Source of the DNA: Candidatus Hydrogenedentota bacterium
Lineage (GTDB): Bacteria > Hydrogenedentota > Hydrogenedentia > Hydrogenedentales > GCA-2746185
Length of the DNA: 35,903 bases
Reading direction: 5' to 3'
NCBI GenBank assembly: GCA_947486375.1
Contig: CANKTP010000011.1
Coordinates: forward strand, 1-35,903
Part shown: positions 23,801 through 31,861 of the stretch, in pieces
How positions within the stretch are numbered: position 1 is the stretch's first letter
Layout of the letters: every line of letters begins with the position of its first letter
Position numbers and translations under genes: made by a program
Notes under the pieces: generated by a model
Told to the model about the DNA's origin: nothing
The model's database searches: none
The model's input: the letters and a program-made list of their open reading frames with translations, nothing else

Positions 23801-24366
23801 TTGAAATAGAGGAGGCCGTCGTAACCCCAGCGCAACGAATGGACAATGTGGTGCGTGTCCTCGGTCCCGAATCCGGAGAGCACGACGCGCGTGCGGTCGG
23901 CGCGGCCGTCGCCGTTGGTGTCTTGCAGGTGGAGGATTTCGGTGCTGTTGGTGACGTAGACGCCGCCATCGCCCGGGGCAACGCCCGTGGGGATGAACAA
24001 GTTCTCGGCGAAGAGGGAGGACTTGTCGGCGACGCCGTCGCCGTCGGTGTCCTCGATGACGGTGATGGTGTCGCTGGCAGGCTCGCCGGGGAGAATCTGC
24101 GGATAGACGGCGCTGCCGACGACCCAGAGGCGGCCCTGGTCGTCCCAGTTCATGTGGATGGGATTGGCGATCATCGGATCGGAGGCGAAGAGGTTCACCT
24201 CGAAACCCTCGGCCACGGTGAAGGCGGCGAGTTCCTTTTCGGTGTTGGCTTCCGGGACGTTCAACAGGCTGCGTTGGGCATGGGCGGGGATGGCGAGGGC
24301 GAGCGAGATGGAGGCGAGCGACACCATATAGGCTAGTGTGCGGAGTCGACGTCCAAGGGCTAACAT
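20899..24366 (-). CDS. PVC-type heme-binding CxxCH protein (propeller, HEAT repeats, cytochrome c)
   Basis: From the ATG at 24366 the product is 1155 residues and has four parts: a signal peptide (YMVSLASISLALAIPAHAQ); a six-bladed propeller of the membrane-bound dehydrogenase type (residues about 40-420: NWDDQGRLWVV, DTDGDGVADK, DTNGDGRADR, GPDGAIYIADWYNP); HEAT-like repeats (about 440-830); and a cytochrome c domain with CAQCH, where Cys877, Cys880 and His881 hold heme. LGPDMTSIGG follows and a C-terminal beta domain ends the chain. This architecture is nearly confined to PVC bacteria and relatives, probably periplasmic. The substrate is unknown. A longer frame starts at 24492 as an ATGA overlap with the SGNH gene and has AAGGA upstream, but the added residues look non-coding and cross a repeat, so I prefer 24366. 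Confidence 0.9.
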   Translation of the reverse strand: MLALGRRLRTLAYMVSLASISLALAIPAHAQRSLLNVPEANTEKELAAFTVAEGFEVNLFASDPMIANPIHMNWDDQGRLWVVGSAVYPQILPGEPASDTITVIEDTDGDGVADKSSLFAENLFIPTGVAPGDGGVYVTNSTEILHLQDTNGDGRADRTRVVLSGFGTEDTHHIVHSLRWGYDGLLYFNQSIYIHSHIETPHGPRTLNAGGIWQFRPETMELEVFARGFVNPWGHHYDEWGQSFATDGAYGEGINYVFPGAAFVTAAAIPRVLQGLNEGTPKHCALEVLSGTHLPEDWRGTMITNDFRGQRVCRFLVTEQDGSYVSVEQPEVLRSTHVSFRPVDVKMGPDGAIYIADWYNPIIQHGEVDFRDPRRDHEHGRIWRITAKGRPLVTPPDFDKLSIDGLLGLLQAPEQWNRIHAKRELKTRDRAETLAALDKALAGLDPASPDFENARLELLWAFETVDAVNPKLLDTLLASSDHRVRTAAVRVLSQWQSRLHDDDAYLDKLAALAQDTHPQVRIEAIRALIRVPSAKAADAAMHAMDQPVDRFLEYALWTTMRDLKDQWLPEADGNRLAFAKKSDQLLYALKAIDGPEAVASLVRLYRDRPLTAEQQREAVTAIGAHGDAKQLGLAAEQILEAKDVEPGQRAALLRDLVEACKRRSVRPDGKVSSLAELIKNAPDELRVAAINAAGVWREESVRATLESLATDVSTASALREPAIESLSAMGGDSANAILESLTKSEQPAEIRVAAIRALIPSARESAAKHAVAFLAESNQGNPTPLYEAFLKSEGGIGALTAALEGATIAPEASKIGERVVSSSGRKEPEAIAALRKAGGLGEAPTELSPADLAAKVEAVRTRGDASRGYQQYRTLDCAQCHSIAGSGGNLGPDMTSIGGSAQVDYLVESILFPGKAIKEGFHSLVVETKDLATYSGIKVNQTGDELILKTATEPELRIPLDTIESQEDGGSLMPVELTSTLLEQEFLDLVKLLSELGRTPDFSAGTGRHVRTWRVLPDTDAATDYLYESRVEAAIKSHETLAWIQGYSNVKGVMPLEDVPALKHSYWTTSYSFLQFTLESDSPGKVALAVAPMDGLRLWANGKPVELAGTILLDIAAGATDCKLIVDRSNAKGNIDVQLVGDPGATVSAKFRGGR

Positions 24367-24392
24367 CCCCCTTGATCCCCCTTCAAAGGGGG
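24367..24392. repeat. CCCCCTT/AAGGGGG repeat over the ribosome site of the PVC cytochrome
   Basis: On the mRNA strand the sequence reads CCCCCTTTGAAGGGGG, then ATC, then AAGGGGG and the ATG of the cytochrome gene. CCCCCTT can pair with either AAGGGGG run, and both are Shine-Dalgarno-like. This simple palindrome is a common intergenic repeat in many bacteria. Here it could mask translation of the gene. Confidence 0.6.
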
Positions 24393-24488
24393 ACTGCGTT
24401 CGCTGAAGTTCTACAACGGCTGAAATGGGCCGCATTGAGACCTGGCGATCGTGAAGGGTCTTTCCGCTCGCGACGTGTATGGGGAGGT

Positions 24489-25448
24489 TCATTGGGCGTT
24501 GAGTCCTTTTTCGCCGTGGAGTTCGCCGCGCAGGGCGGCTATTTGTTTTTCCTGATCCGCGATGAACGGAAGGAAGAGTGGGATCTCGGCGGCATGCCCC
24601 CCTTGCTCGTATTTGCGGAAACCGTAGATGTAGGTGTCGTTCTGCGCGCGCCAGACATTGAAGAAGAGGCGGTTCTTCTCGACGATGGCCGCGCGCAGGG
24701 GCGCGAGCCGCTCGAGGTCCGGCGGCGGCGCGTCGTGGCCCAATCCCTTGAGCAGCGCGGCCGCCACATCCCAGTAGCCGCTCTCGGTGAAGTGCATGCC
24801 GTCGTCGGTGCGGGGGCTGCGGGCGATTTCTTTTGTCACCGGGAGGAGAGCGGTCATGTCGACGAAATACAGGTCGCGCTTCTCCGCGATCGCGCCGATG
24901 GCCTTCGTGTAGCGGCGGACGTCTTCATTGTGTTCCGCAGGATCGGGCAAGGGCGGCCCAAGGTTTTCGTGTAGCGCGGGGGAAACCAGGACGATCCGCG
25001 CGTTGTTCTTCGCGAGGTCGTCGAGCAGGCGATTCATCCCGGCCTCGAATTCCTCGAGGCCGTCCTTCCCTTTGAAGGACTCGTTTTGGCCGTAGCTGAC
25101 CAGCATGATCGTCGGGTCCGCGTCGTCCACATGTTTGAGCAGGCGTTCGTAGCCTTCCTTCGCGGTGTCGAAACCGGCGCGTGCGTCGCCAAAGACGGTG
25201 TCGCCGCTCCAGGCGAGGTTGCGGAAGGTGATTCCGGATTCCTGGAAGTAGGCGCAGAGCATGGCCTCGATGCAGCCGTATCGCACCTCGCGCTCGACGA
25301 AGGTCGCGCCGAGCATGACGACCCGATCGCCGGGGGACAACGCGATCGAATCGGCCCGTGCTGGGGCTGCACAAGCTATCGTCAAGAGAAGCATTGCAAT
25401 CGCCCGAATAAAGCGGCGCCTGCCCCTCGTCCTAGTATTCAAGTTCAT
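24489..25448 (-). CDS. SGNH-fold hydrolase-like secreted protein with altered nucleophile motif
   Basis: The 319-residue product has a signal peptide (AIAMLLLTIACAAPARA) and an SGNH/GDSL-type fold. The first block reads VVMLGATFVERE: the expected GDS is replaced by GAT, so the usual catalytic Ser is Thr. The second block has NLAWSGDTVFGDAR with the Gly, the third SYGQNESF with the Asn, and the fifth DDGMHFTESGY with the Asp-x-x-His pair. This Ser-changed subgroup is common next to, or fused with, PVC-type cytochrome proteins. It may bind sugar rather than cut esters. AAGGGA before the ATG supports the start. It is upstream of and probably co-transcribed with the cytochrome gene. Confidence 0.85.
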   Translation of the reverse strand: MNLNTRTRGRRRFIRAIAMLLLTIACAAPARADSIALSPGDRVVMLGATFVEREVRYGCIEAMLCAYFQESGITFRNLAWSGDTVFGDARAGFDTAKEGYERLLKHVDDADPTIMLVSYGQNESFKGKDGLEEFEAGMNRLLDDLAKNNARIVLVSPALHENLGPPLPDPAEHNEDVRRYTKAIGAIAEKRDLYFVDMTALLPVTKEIARSPRTDDGMHFTESGYWDVAAALLKGLGHDAPPPDLERLAPLRAAIVEKNRLFFNVWRAQNDTYIYGFRKYEQGGHAAEIPLFLPFIADQEKQIAALRGELHGEKGLNAQ

Positions 25449-25615
25449 GATTTATGTCCCTTCTAAGCACGGTTCGGGTAAGCGGCGGCTTGCGCCGGTG
25501 CCGGGAGAGTCTATTCCGAAGGGAGTGACCAAGGCAATGGTGGCGTGGATATGATCGAACGCGGGCGAGAACATTGCGGTGGCGACGAGGGCCGCGTATC
25601 CGCCGGTTTTTCGGT

Positions 25616-26050
25616 CTATTCGATCTCGGAGGCCGTGGCGCTGCTGGAAACGGTGAGGCTGTCAAACGCCACTTGGTCCACCCCATGCTTTGGCCCATAG
25701 TCCTTGACCAACTTGATGACCGCGATCAAGCACCCGTCGCCGGCCGCCGCCCTGCACCAGCACACATGCGCCTTCAACTCGATGGGCGCGCCGTGGTATC
25801 TCAGGCAATCCAATTTCAGGTATACGTTGTCGCCGGGGACTAGGAAGCGGTCGAGTCGCAGCAGAATCTCGCCGCCGCCAAGGTTGCAGGCCATCGCGGT
25901 CCCATTGACGTCCGGCGCTTGCCAGTAGTGCGCTTGCCCGGCGAACCGAACCTTTGCTGCCCGGCGAACCAATTCTTCGCGGTGCTCCGCTTCGAGGAGC
26001 CCCTGGGCCTTGATGGCGGTCGGCTTGGAAAGTATGGTCTGGCTGGTCAT
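25616..26050 (-). CDS. PilZ-domain protein
   Basis: The 144-residue product has a short helical N-terminal part and one PilZ domain. RRAAKVRF (29-36) holds the arginines of the RxxxR motif that binds cyclic di-GMP, and CNLGGGEILL fits the second D/NxSxxG motif as N-x-G-x-G. The region LVPGDNVYLKLD and ELKAHVCWCRAA continue the beta barrel. So it may be a c-di-GMP receptor, though the Ser of the second motif is replaced by Gly, so binding is uncertain. AAGGA lies eight bases before the ATG. It is divergent from the Mrp gene and next to an AT-rich region. Confidence 0.78.
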   Translation of the reverse strand: MTSQTILSKPTAIKAQGLLEAEHREELVRRAAKVRFAGQAHYWQAPDVNGTAMACNLGGGEILLRLDRFLVPGDNVYLKLDCLRYHGAPIELKAHVCWCRAAAGDGCLIAVIKLVKDYGPKHGVDQVAFDSLTVSSSATASEIE

Positions 26051-26328
26051 TGCGAGAATCCTTGTTTTCCAAGGACAAGCGCAATGGGCGTGCCAATTAT
26101 AAATTTGGTGTTAACCTTCTATTATATAAAGACTTAAGCAGTATTTATAAAATCAATAAAAACGCGCATTGGTTTAGGGGGCCATGCTTTATAGCCGACC
26201 TTGGTTTATTTAGCCATGCGGTATGGAATATATGCTCGAGTGCTCCGCACGCAATGAATCGAGAACCGACCTCGAAATGAGTTACAATTGTGTCTTCCCC
26301 ATATATTCCCTGATTTAGGAGGCGTTTC
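26051..26328. promoter_or_regulatory. AT-rich divergent intergenic region
   Basis: Between the PilZ and Mrp genes, about 26095-26280 is far richer in A and T than the rest of the window (for example TTATATAAAGACTTAAGC and TTTATAAAATCAATAAAAAC). No gene or RNA is recognisable. It probably holds the promoters of both genes; I cannot fix a -35/-10 pair with confidence. The Mrp ribosome site AGGAGG is at the right end. Confidence 0.5.
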
Positions 26329-27630
26329 ATGGTTTCGGAAAGTCAGGTACTCGACTCGATGCGGGGCATTATCGACCCCGATTTGGGCCGCGACATCGTT
26401 TCGCTCGGGTTTATCAAGCAATTGCGGATTCGCGGCGGCGATGTCAGCTTCACCGTCGAACTGACCACGCCCGCATGCCCGGTCAAGGAACAGTTTCGGA
26501 CGGATTGCGAGCAGGCCGTGAAGAAGGTCTCGGGGGTCACTTCGGTCAAGGTCGACATGTCCGCTATGCAGGCGAAGAAGAGGCCGGAGCTCGCCATCAA
26601 CACGCTGACGCGGGTCGATTCCGTGATCGCGGTATCTTCGTGCAAGGGGGGCGTCGGGAAGTCGACGATCGCCGCGCAGCTTGCACGCCAACTGCAGCGC
26701 GAGGGGCTTCGCGTGGGCTTGCTCGATACCGACATCTACGGGCCGTCCGTGCCGACCTTGTTCAACTTGCATCGCCCACAACTCATGATGCGCGAGAACA
26801 TGCTGATGCCGATCACGGTGGATGGGTTGCAGCTGATGTCCGTCGGGTTCGTGCTGGGCGATTCGCCCGCCGTGATGCGCGGGCCGATGGTCTCGGGCTA
26901 CGTCACGCAAATTCTTCACCAGACTGACTGGGGCGATCTCGACTACCTCATCATCGACATGCCTCCCGGCACGGGCGACATCCAGCTCACGCTCGTGCAA
27001 CAGGCGGCGCTCGATGGCGCGATCATTGTCACCACGCCCCACTCGTTGTCATTGGTCGACGTTTCGCGCGGCATCCTCATGTTCGAAAAGGTCAACGTGC
27101 CCGTGTTGGGCATCGTCGAGAACATGTCCTACTTCGTCTGCGACCAATGCACAAAGAAGCACTATCTCTTCGGGCACAACGCGGCGACGCTAAAGAAGCG
27201 GTTCGGCCTCCAAACCCTCGCCGAGTTCCCGATGATCGAGGGTATCTCGAACCTCGAGAACAAGAACGCGGGGGCCAATATTGCCCCGTTGAAGGAACTG
27301 GCGGAAAACCTTCATCGCGCCGTGGGCATGGGCCGCGTCAAGCGGAGCGATTTGCCGGTGGTGACGGCGGAACCGGGTAATATCCGGGTCGTGTGGCCCG
27401 ATGGATCGGAAAGCCGCCTGCCTTCCCGTTCGGTCCGGGCGGCCTGCCAATGCGCGCAATGCATCGAGGAGTTCACCGGCGAGCAGCTCTTGGACATCGC
27501 GTCGATCCCCACGACCCTCGAGGCAAAGGCCATCTCCGTGCTCGGCAACTATGCCGTCTCGATCGCCTGGAGCGACGGGCATTCGTCGGGGATTTTCACC
27601 TGGGATCGGCTGCGGGAACTGGCCAATTAA
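26329..27630 (+). CDS. Mrp/ApbC-type Fe-S cluster carrier ATPase with C-terminal DUF971
   Basis: The 433-residue protein has three domains: an N-terminal MIP18/DUF59 domain (residues 1-80, IIDPDLGRDIVSLGFIKQL), a SIMIBI P-loop ATPase (about 98-335) and a C-terminal DUF971/GBBH-like domain (about 345-430). The deviant Walker A is CKGGVGKST at 105-113, the switch is LLDTDIYGPSVP, and the cluster site is Cys271-x-x-Cys274. IDMPPGTGDIQLTL is the standard family signature. The DUF971 part has VVWPDGSESRLPSRSVR and CQCAQC. Mrp proteins deliver Fe-S clusters to client proteins. AGGAGG precedes the ATG. The gene is alone. Confidence 0.95.
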   Translation: MVSESQVLDSMRGIIDPDLGRDIVSLGFIKQLRIRGGDVSFTVELTTPACPVKEQFRTDCEQAVKKVSGVTSVKVDMSAMQAKKRPELAINTLTRVDSVIAVSSCKGGVGKSTIAAQLARQLQREGLRVGLLDTDIYGPSVPTLFNLHRPQLMMRENMLMPITVDGLQLMSVGFVLGDSPAVMRGPMVSGYVTQILHQTDWGDLDYLIIDMPPGTGDIQLTLVQQAALDGAIIVTTPHSLSLVDVSRGILMFEKVNVPVLGIVENMSYFVCDQCTKKHYLFGHNAATLKKRFGLQTLAEFPMIEGISNLENKNAGANIAPLKELAENLHRAVGMGRVKRSDLPVVTAEPGNIRVVWPDGSESRLPSRSVRAACQCAQCIEEFTGEQLLDIASIPTTLEAKAISVLGNYAVSIAWSDGHSSGIFTWDRLRELAN

Positions 27631-27649
27631 TTCGTAGCCCGTCCCCGAA

Positions 27650-28591
27650 TTAATTTACGCGGTACCACGCGCTACCGACGCGGAACACGGCGCGCTCGTG
27701 GAGCGCGAGCGCGTCGCGCAAATGGGGATCGTTCTCAACGAGTTCGCGAAATCGGTCGGAGTCGCGGTCGAGAACGGTCGCTGCCTCGTCGCGATACCCC
27801 GATTCGTACCAAACCCCGTCCCTCTCGGAGAACGTCCGCGGGGCGGAGATACTCTTCGCCAACGTATCGCCGAGGATCGCCACCGATTCCATTGCCGCCG
27901 CCGGGGGGGCGACCGCCACCGTCGAGCCCGCTGCCGCCTGGTTCGACGCCGCAGCGTCTTTCATTTTTGCTGCCCTTGCCAAACGCTGTTCGACCGGTTC
28001 GGGCGATTCCGGGGCCGCCGCCACTAGGCCGAGATCCTCTTTCGGCTCGTCCGCCTCGATCGATTGCGCCTTGTCCGCATCGGCACTTTGCGCTACGTCC
28101 GCCCGAACCCTCGGCGCAGCGTAGTCCCGCTTGATATCGTCAGCCGGCTTGGCCGCTGCCGCCTCTACGTAGCCGGCCGCCGCGCTTTCGGGCTGTGGCG
28201 CGCTGGCGAGCGCGGCCATTTGGTCGTACTCGGCGAGCGGTTGCGCATCGAATCCATAGGACCAAGTCAGCGCGCCTGCCGCGGAGAGCAGTACGCCCGC
28301 CGCCATCGCCGGCCACAGGGTCCGGTTGTGGGTTCGGAGCATCCGGAACAGGGTCGGCCGCAACACGGACCGAATCCGCGCCTCGACCTCCGGCGGCGCA
28401 TCCACCGATGGCAACCGGCGAAATATCACGTCGACTTTCTTGAGGCCGTCCAGTTCGCGCAGGCAATCGGAACACAACGCGAGGTGCGACTCGACACGGT
28501 CGCGCTCGTCGACGGTCAACTCGCCGTCGAGCAGGGCGGAGAATTCCTCGCGCACCGCCGCGCATCGTTCGCGTTCGTCCACCATGGCCAT
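27650..28591 (-). CDS. Anti-sigma factor with zinc-binding N-terminus
   Basis: The 313-residue product starts with a zinc-finger anti-sigma (zf-HC2) domain: Cys10, His36, Cys40 and Cys43 in CAAVREEF...HLALCSDC. One membrane segment follows at about residues 91-110 (TLWPAMAAGVLLSAAGALTW). The outer part is long, Ala/Pro/Glu-rich and low-complexity, then ends in a small folded-looking region (FSERDGVWYESGYRD, HERAVFRVGSAWYRV). It starts four bases after the sigma factor gene on the same strand, so the two form the usual sigma/anti-sigma pair. The signal it senses is unknown. Confidence 0.88.
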   Translation of the reverse strand: MAMVDERERCAAVREEFSALLDGELTVDERDRVESHLALCSDCLRELDGLKKVDVIFRRLPSVDAPPEVEARIRSVLRPTLFRMLRTHNRTLWPAMAAGVLLSAAGALTWSYGFDAQPLAEYDQMAALASAPQPESAAAGYVEAAAAKPADDIKRDYAAPRVRADVAQSADADKAQSIEADEPKEDLGLVAAAPESPEPVEQRLARAAKMKDAAASNQAAAGSTVAVAPPAAAMESVAILGDTLAKSISAPRTFSERDGVWYESGYRDEAATVLDRDSDRFRELVENDPHLRDALALHERAVFRVGSAWYRVN

Positions 28592-28595
28592 GTCC

Positions 28596-29183
28596 TTACA
28601 ACACCGACAACGCCTTGAGGCGCGCCTGCAACAGGGTCCGCGCCTGGTTCAGGCGGGACTTCACCGTGCCGCGCGGACACCCCAGCGCATCGGCGATTTC
28701 GTCGTAACTCAAATTCTCGAAGGTCCGCAGCACAAACACCACGCGGTAGTGTTCCGGCAATTCCTCGATGCATCGTTGCAACAATTCGTTCAACTCGTTC
28801 CCAAGCGCGGTCTCCGAGGGCGACCATCCCGCGCCGCGCATGCCCTGCGCCCCGGCGAGCGCCTCGATCGAGACGCCCTTGTCGCGTCCCTTGCGATGGC
28901 TGTCGCGCAGCCGGTTCTTTGCGAGGTTGCCCGCGATGCTGTAGAGCCAGGTGTACACCTTCGCCGTGCCGCGGAATCCGCGAATGCCCTTGTATGCCTT
29001 GACGAATACTTCCTGCGCCACGTCCTGCGCGTCCTCGTGATTTCCGAGCAAACGGTACGCCACGTTATAGATGCGGTCCTTGTAACGGCGCACGATCTCG
29101 TCGAAGGCCGAGGAATCGCCGTTGCGGCATTCCTCGACCAGCACGAAGTCGGCGTGTTCCTTTTCTTCCTTCAGCAGCACCAC
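28596..29183 (-). CDS. ECF-type RNA polymerase sigma factor
   Basis: The 195-residue product has the two ECF regions. Sigma2 is visible as FDEIVRRYKDRIYNVAYRLL and DAQDVAQEVFVKAYKGI, and WLYSIAGNLAKNRLRD recognises the -10. Sigma4 has ELPEHYRVVFVLRTFENLSY and DEIADALGCPRGTVKSRLNQ, the helix-turn-helix for the -35. The start is a GTG at 29183 with little upstream ribosome site, so the exact start is uncertain. It is followed after four bases by a zinc-type anti-sigma factor that presumably holds it inactive. Its own promoter was not recognised in 29184-29412. Confidence 0.92.
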   Translation of the reverse strand: MVLLKEEKEHADFVLVEECRNGDSSAFDEIVRRYKDRIYNVAYRLLGNHEDAQDVAQEVFVKAYKGIRGFRGTAKVYTWLYSIAGNLAKNRLRDSHRKGRDKGVSIEALAGAQGMRGAGWSPSETALGNELNELLQRCIEELPEHYRVVFVLRTFENLSYDEIADALGCPRGTVKSRLNQARTLLQARLKALSVL

Positions 29184-29412
29184 GGAGCTTAGTCACTCCC
29201 GGCCCTTGAAGGCGGCCGTATGCCCGGTTAACCGTCGCGCCGCGATGTCTGTCCGTCTCCTTGGACACCGTACCGCCGCGATGGTTCGTTCCTACCTCCG
29301 CAATTTTACCCCGATTTCGGTCTCCGGGGGAAATGGGCAACGGCGGGCAATCTTCCCGGAATGGCGCGGCGGGACAATGACTCCAGCTTCAGGGCCTGCG
29401 CCACGGGCCGGA

Positions 29413-29802
29413 TCAGGCCTCACATTCCGTTAGGAAGGCCTCGACCGCTTCCCGGTGATCGCCGTGAATCTCGACTTCCCCGTCGCGCAGTGCGCCGCCG
29501 GCGCCGCATTTTTTCTTGAGCAGGGCGAGCAATCCGCTCGCGTCCCCGGTGACGTTTCGTATGACCGTGGCGGGCTTTCCGTTGCCGCGCTTCTCGAGGA
29601 AGACGGGGAGGCCCCCCTTCCGCGTGCGCGCGACGCGAAACGACGGCGGGCGCGCGGCGGGATTCGCGGAATGCCGCGGCGGCGCGGCGGCATCGGTCGC
29701 CGGCGCCGACGCGGCGATGCCTTGGAGAACGGCAAAGGGGTTCGACGTGAGGCGCTCGGCCTCGGGCGAGGTATCGACGCGATTGGTCTTGGGCTTGGAC
29801 AT
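29413..29802 (-). CDS. SUI1/eIF1-like (YciH-type) translation factor
   Basis: The 129-residue product has a low-complexity N-terminal part (residues 1-55, Ala/Pro-rich) and a SUI1 domain in the second half: VFLEKRGNGKPATVIRNV, LLALLKKKCGAGGAL, GEVEIHGDHREAVEAFL. Family members resemble eukaryotic eIF1 and are thought to tune start-site fidelity in some bacteria. I chose the ATG at 29802 (MSKPKTNRVD) because AGGAGG lies just before it; a longer frame upstream crosses a repeat element. The gene is alone on its strand and its role here is not otherwise supported. Confidence 0.88.
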   Translation of the reverse strand: MSKPKTNRVDTSPEAERLTSNPFAVLQGIAASAPATDAAAPPRHSANPAARPPSFRVARTRKGGLPVFLEKRGNGKPATVIRNVTGDASGLLALLKKKCGAGGALRDGEVEIHGDHREAVEAFLTECEA

Positions 29803-29892
29803 GCGGCCCTCCTGCAGCGATTCTTGCATTCCCGTCGGGCTCGCGTCAAAGGCGATTGCCGCGGGACGCAATTCCGCGAGATCGCGGGTTGA

Positions 29893-29949
29893 GGGGACAG
29901 CCAGCCACGCTCTGGCCAAACTGCCGGCCCGCGCGTGGAGGCAGTCCCC
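29893..29949. repeat. REP-like imperfect palindrome, copy 2
   Basis: The left arm (29893-29910, GGGGACAGCCAGCCACGC) pairs with the right arm (29933-29949, GCGTGGAGGCAGTCCCC) with a few mismatches. The centre contains CCAAACTGCCGG, the same as in copy 1 at 3832-3886, and the CCTTGG tail is shared too. It lies upstream of the SUI1 gene, between it and the glutaminase gene. Confidence 0.7.
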
Positions 29950-30009
29950 TTGGCGCACCTGCGGATGTTGTTTTCGAAGCCGATGCTATCAGCCTCTTGC
30001 GGCCCGCAA

Positions 30010-31041
30010 TCAGTCCACGATGCCCGGCAGCAGTTCCGTGAGGCGGCGGCGATTCGGGGAATGGGCGAGGAGATGGAGACCGAGGTCCTTGGAGATCGCC
30101 TCGCACACCTTGAGCGCGCGGACGCTGTTGCCGCGTTCGTCGAGCAACGGGGAGAACACGGCAATGGCCATGACGCGCGGCACGACCGCGACGACGCCCC
30201 CGCCGACGCCGCTCTTCGCGGGGAGGCCGACGCGGTAAGACCATTCGCCGGTGTAGTCGTACATGCCGCAGGAGTACATGACGCTGAGCACGTCCTGGAC
30301 GTACTCGGGCGCGATGGCTTGTTCCTTCGTGAGGGGATTGACGCCGCCGTTGGCGAGCGTGGCGCCCATCATGGCGAGGTCGCGTGCATTGATAAGGACG
30401 GAGCATTGTTGGAAATAGAGGTCGAGCGTTTCGTCGACGTTCGGATCGATCATGCCGAAGTTAAGCATGAGATGCGCGAGCGCGCGGTTGCGGTGGCCCG
30501 TGCTGCGCTCGGAGGTGTACACGGCCATGTCGACGGGCAAGGAGCGCCCGGCGTAGCGCGAGAGCATGCCCCCGAGCCGATTGAAGCGCTCGGTGAGGTG
30601 CGCGCCCTTGACGAGGCCCGCGGTCGAGATCGCGCCGGCGTTCACCATGGGGTTCTGCGGACGCCCGGATTTCGTGTCGAGCTTGATGATCGAGTTGAAG
30701 GCGTCGCCCGTTGGCTCGACGCCCACGCGGCTCAGGGTGTGGTCGCGGCCGTTGTCCTCGAGGGCGAGCCCGAAGACGAAAGGCTTGGACACGGACTGGA
30801 TGGTGAAGTCGGTCTGCGCGTCGCCCACCTCGAAGGTGAGCCCATTCACCGTGGCGACGGAGATGCCGAACCATTCCGGCTTGGCCTTGGCCAGCTCGGG
30901 GATGTAGTCGGCCACGCGCCCCTCGGAATCATTGGCGAAGCGGCGGTGCAGGTCCTTGAGGTAGGTCCGGAAGGGGGACGCGGCGCTGCGCACGCCGCCG
31001 AGCAAGGCCTGGACGCCGGAGGCGATTTCCGGGCCGCTCAT
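30010..31041 (-). CDS. glsA: Glutaminase (GlsA-type)
   Basis: The 343-residue protein belongs to the bacterial/mitochondrial glutaminase family with the serine-beta-lactamase-like fold. The catalytic Ser-x-x-Lys is Ser83-Val-Ser-Lys86 in TIQSVSKPF. Other family motifs are [23 protein letters not shown] and [10 protein letters not shown]. It hydrolyses glutamine to glutamate and ammonia. At 343 residues it is slightly longer than the usual 305-310; the extra lies mostly at the N-terminus. It has no STAS or other extra domain. Its ATG overlaps the stop of the MinD-like ATPase gene as ATGA, so it is translationally coupled and the third gene of the operon. Confidence 0.93.
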   Translation of the reverse strand: MSGPEIASGVQALLGGVRSAASPFRTYLKDLHRRFANDSEGRVADYIPELAKAKPEWFGISVATVNGLTFEVGDAQTDFTIQSVSKPFVFGLALEDNGRDHTLSRVGVEPTGDAFNSIIKLDTKSGRPQNPMVNAGAISTAGLVKGAHLTERFNRLGGMLSRYAGRSLPVDMAVYTSERSTGHRNRALAHLMLNFGMIDPNVDETLDLYFQQCSVLINARDLAMMGATLANGGVNPLTKEQAIAPEYVQDVLSVMYSCGMYDYTGEWSYRVGLPAKSGVGGGVVAVVPRVMAIAVFSPLLDERGNSVRALKVCEAISKDLGLHLLAHSPNRRRLTELLPGIVD

Positions 31042-31847
31042 GAGACTCTCCTGTCCGAGAGTTGGCTGGCGGTACCCGCCGCGACCAAGCAGTCCGCGAC
31101 GCGGCCCACGGCCTGGCTGTAGTCATGGTCGGGAAAGCGCATGCAGTAAACCCCTCCGCTTCCGAATTGGACCATGTCGTCACTGAGGGCGATGACCTCG
31201 ATTACGGGCGCGCCGAGCTTCTGTTCCACGCTCGCCTTCATAACCGCGTGATCGGCGTTACGGTGCGCCTTGTTCACGATCAGCTGGAGGTTCTTGCATT
31301 CGAGTTGGCGGGCCAGTTCGATGGTCACCGCCGTCCCCTGGAGGTCTTGCTGGTCGGGACGCAGGATGATGATGGTGACTTCGGAGATGGCGATGGAAAG
31401 CAACGTCTCCTCGTTGACTCCGGGATGGGTATCGACGAAGACAAAGTCCAAGTCGTAGTGGTCCATCAAGCCGAGGATGCCGTCGTTCAGCAGCCCGACG
31501 TCGTATCCGTCGTGCAGGATTCGGGCGATTTCGCCGGTCTCGATGCTGGCCGGGACCAGGTAAAGCGCGCCCGACGCGGAAACGGGGACGCCGGCGCCCT
31601 CGAGCGCCGGCATCACGTCGACGGCGGCGTCTTGAATCGAGCAGTTCCCCCAGAAATAGGCGTTGAGCGACGCGGACGCCGGCACGTCGTTGATGCCGAA
31701 GAGCACGTGGATTCCCGGGGAGGCCACGTCGGTGTCGAAGACACCCACGCGATAACCTCGCGCGGCAAGGGTCGCCGAGAGGTTGGCGGTGAGGTTCGAC
31801 TTGCCGGTTCCTCCCCGGAACGAATGGATTGAAATGACCTTTCCCAT
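31038..31847 (-). CDS. MinD/ParA-like ATPase with RGGTGKS Walker A
   Basis: The 269-residue product is a deviant-Walker ATPase. The P-loop reads RGGTGKSN, with the usual signature Lys of KGGxGKS replaced by Arg; switch I region is [10 protein letters not shown] and Walker B is [34 protein letters not shown] and LIVNKAHR complete the fold. I chose the ATG at 31847 ([10 protein letters not shown]) with GGGAGGAG just upstream. It has no membrane-targeting helix that I can see. It starts 14 bases after the receiver-GAF gene and overlaps the glutaminase start. Its cargo or target is unknown; this operon partner set is unusual for a plasmid-partition ATPase. Confidence 0.85.
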   Translation of the reverse strand: MGKVISIHSFRGGTGKSNLTANLSATLAARGYRVGVFDTDVASPGIHVLFGINDVPASASLNAYFWGNCSIQDAAVDVMPALEGAGVPVSASGALYLVPASIETGEIARILHDGYDVGLLNDGILGLMDHYDLDFVFVDTHPGVNEETLLSIAISEVTIIILRPDQQDLQGTAVTIELARQLECKNLQLIVNKAHRNADHAVMKASVEQKLGAPVIEVIALSDDMVQFGSGGVYCMRFPDHDYSQAVGRVADCLVAAGTASQLSDRRVS

Positions 31848-31861
31848 AACTCCTCCCGGCG

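Noticed and set aside
24367-24492. Extension of the PVC cytochrome to the ATG at 24492
   Set aside because: The extra 42 residues have no family likeness and cross a common palindromic repeat, and the signal peptide begins only after 24366. The ATGA overlap and an AAGGA site keep it possible.
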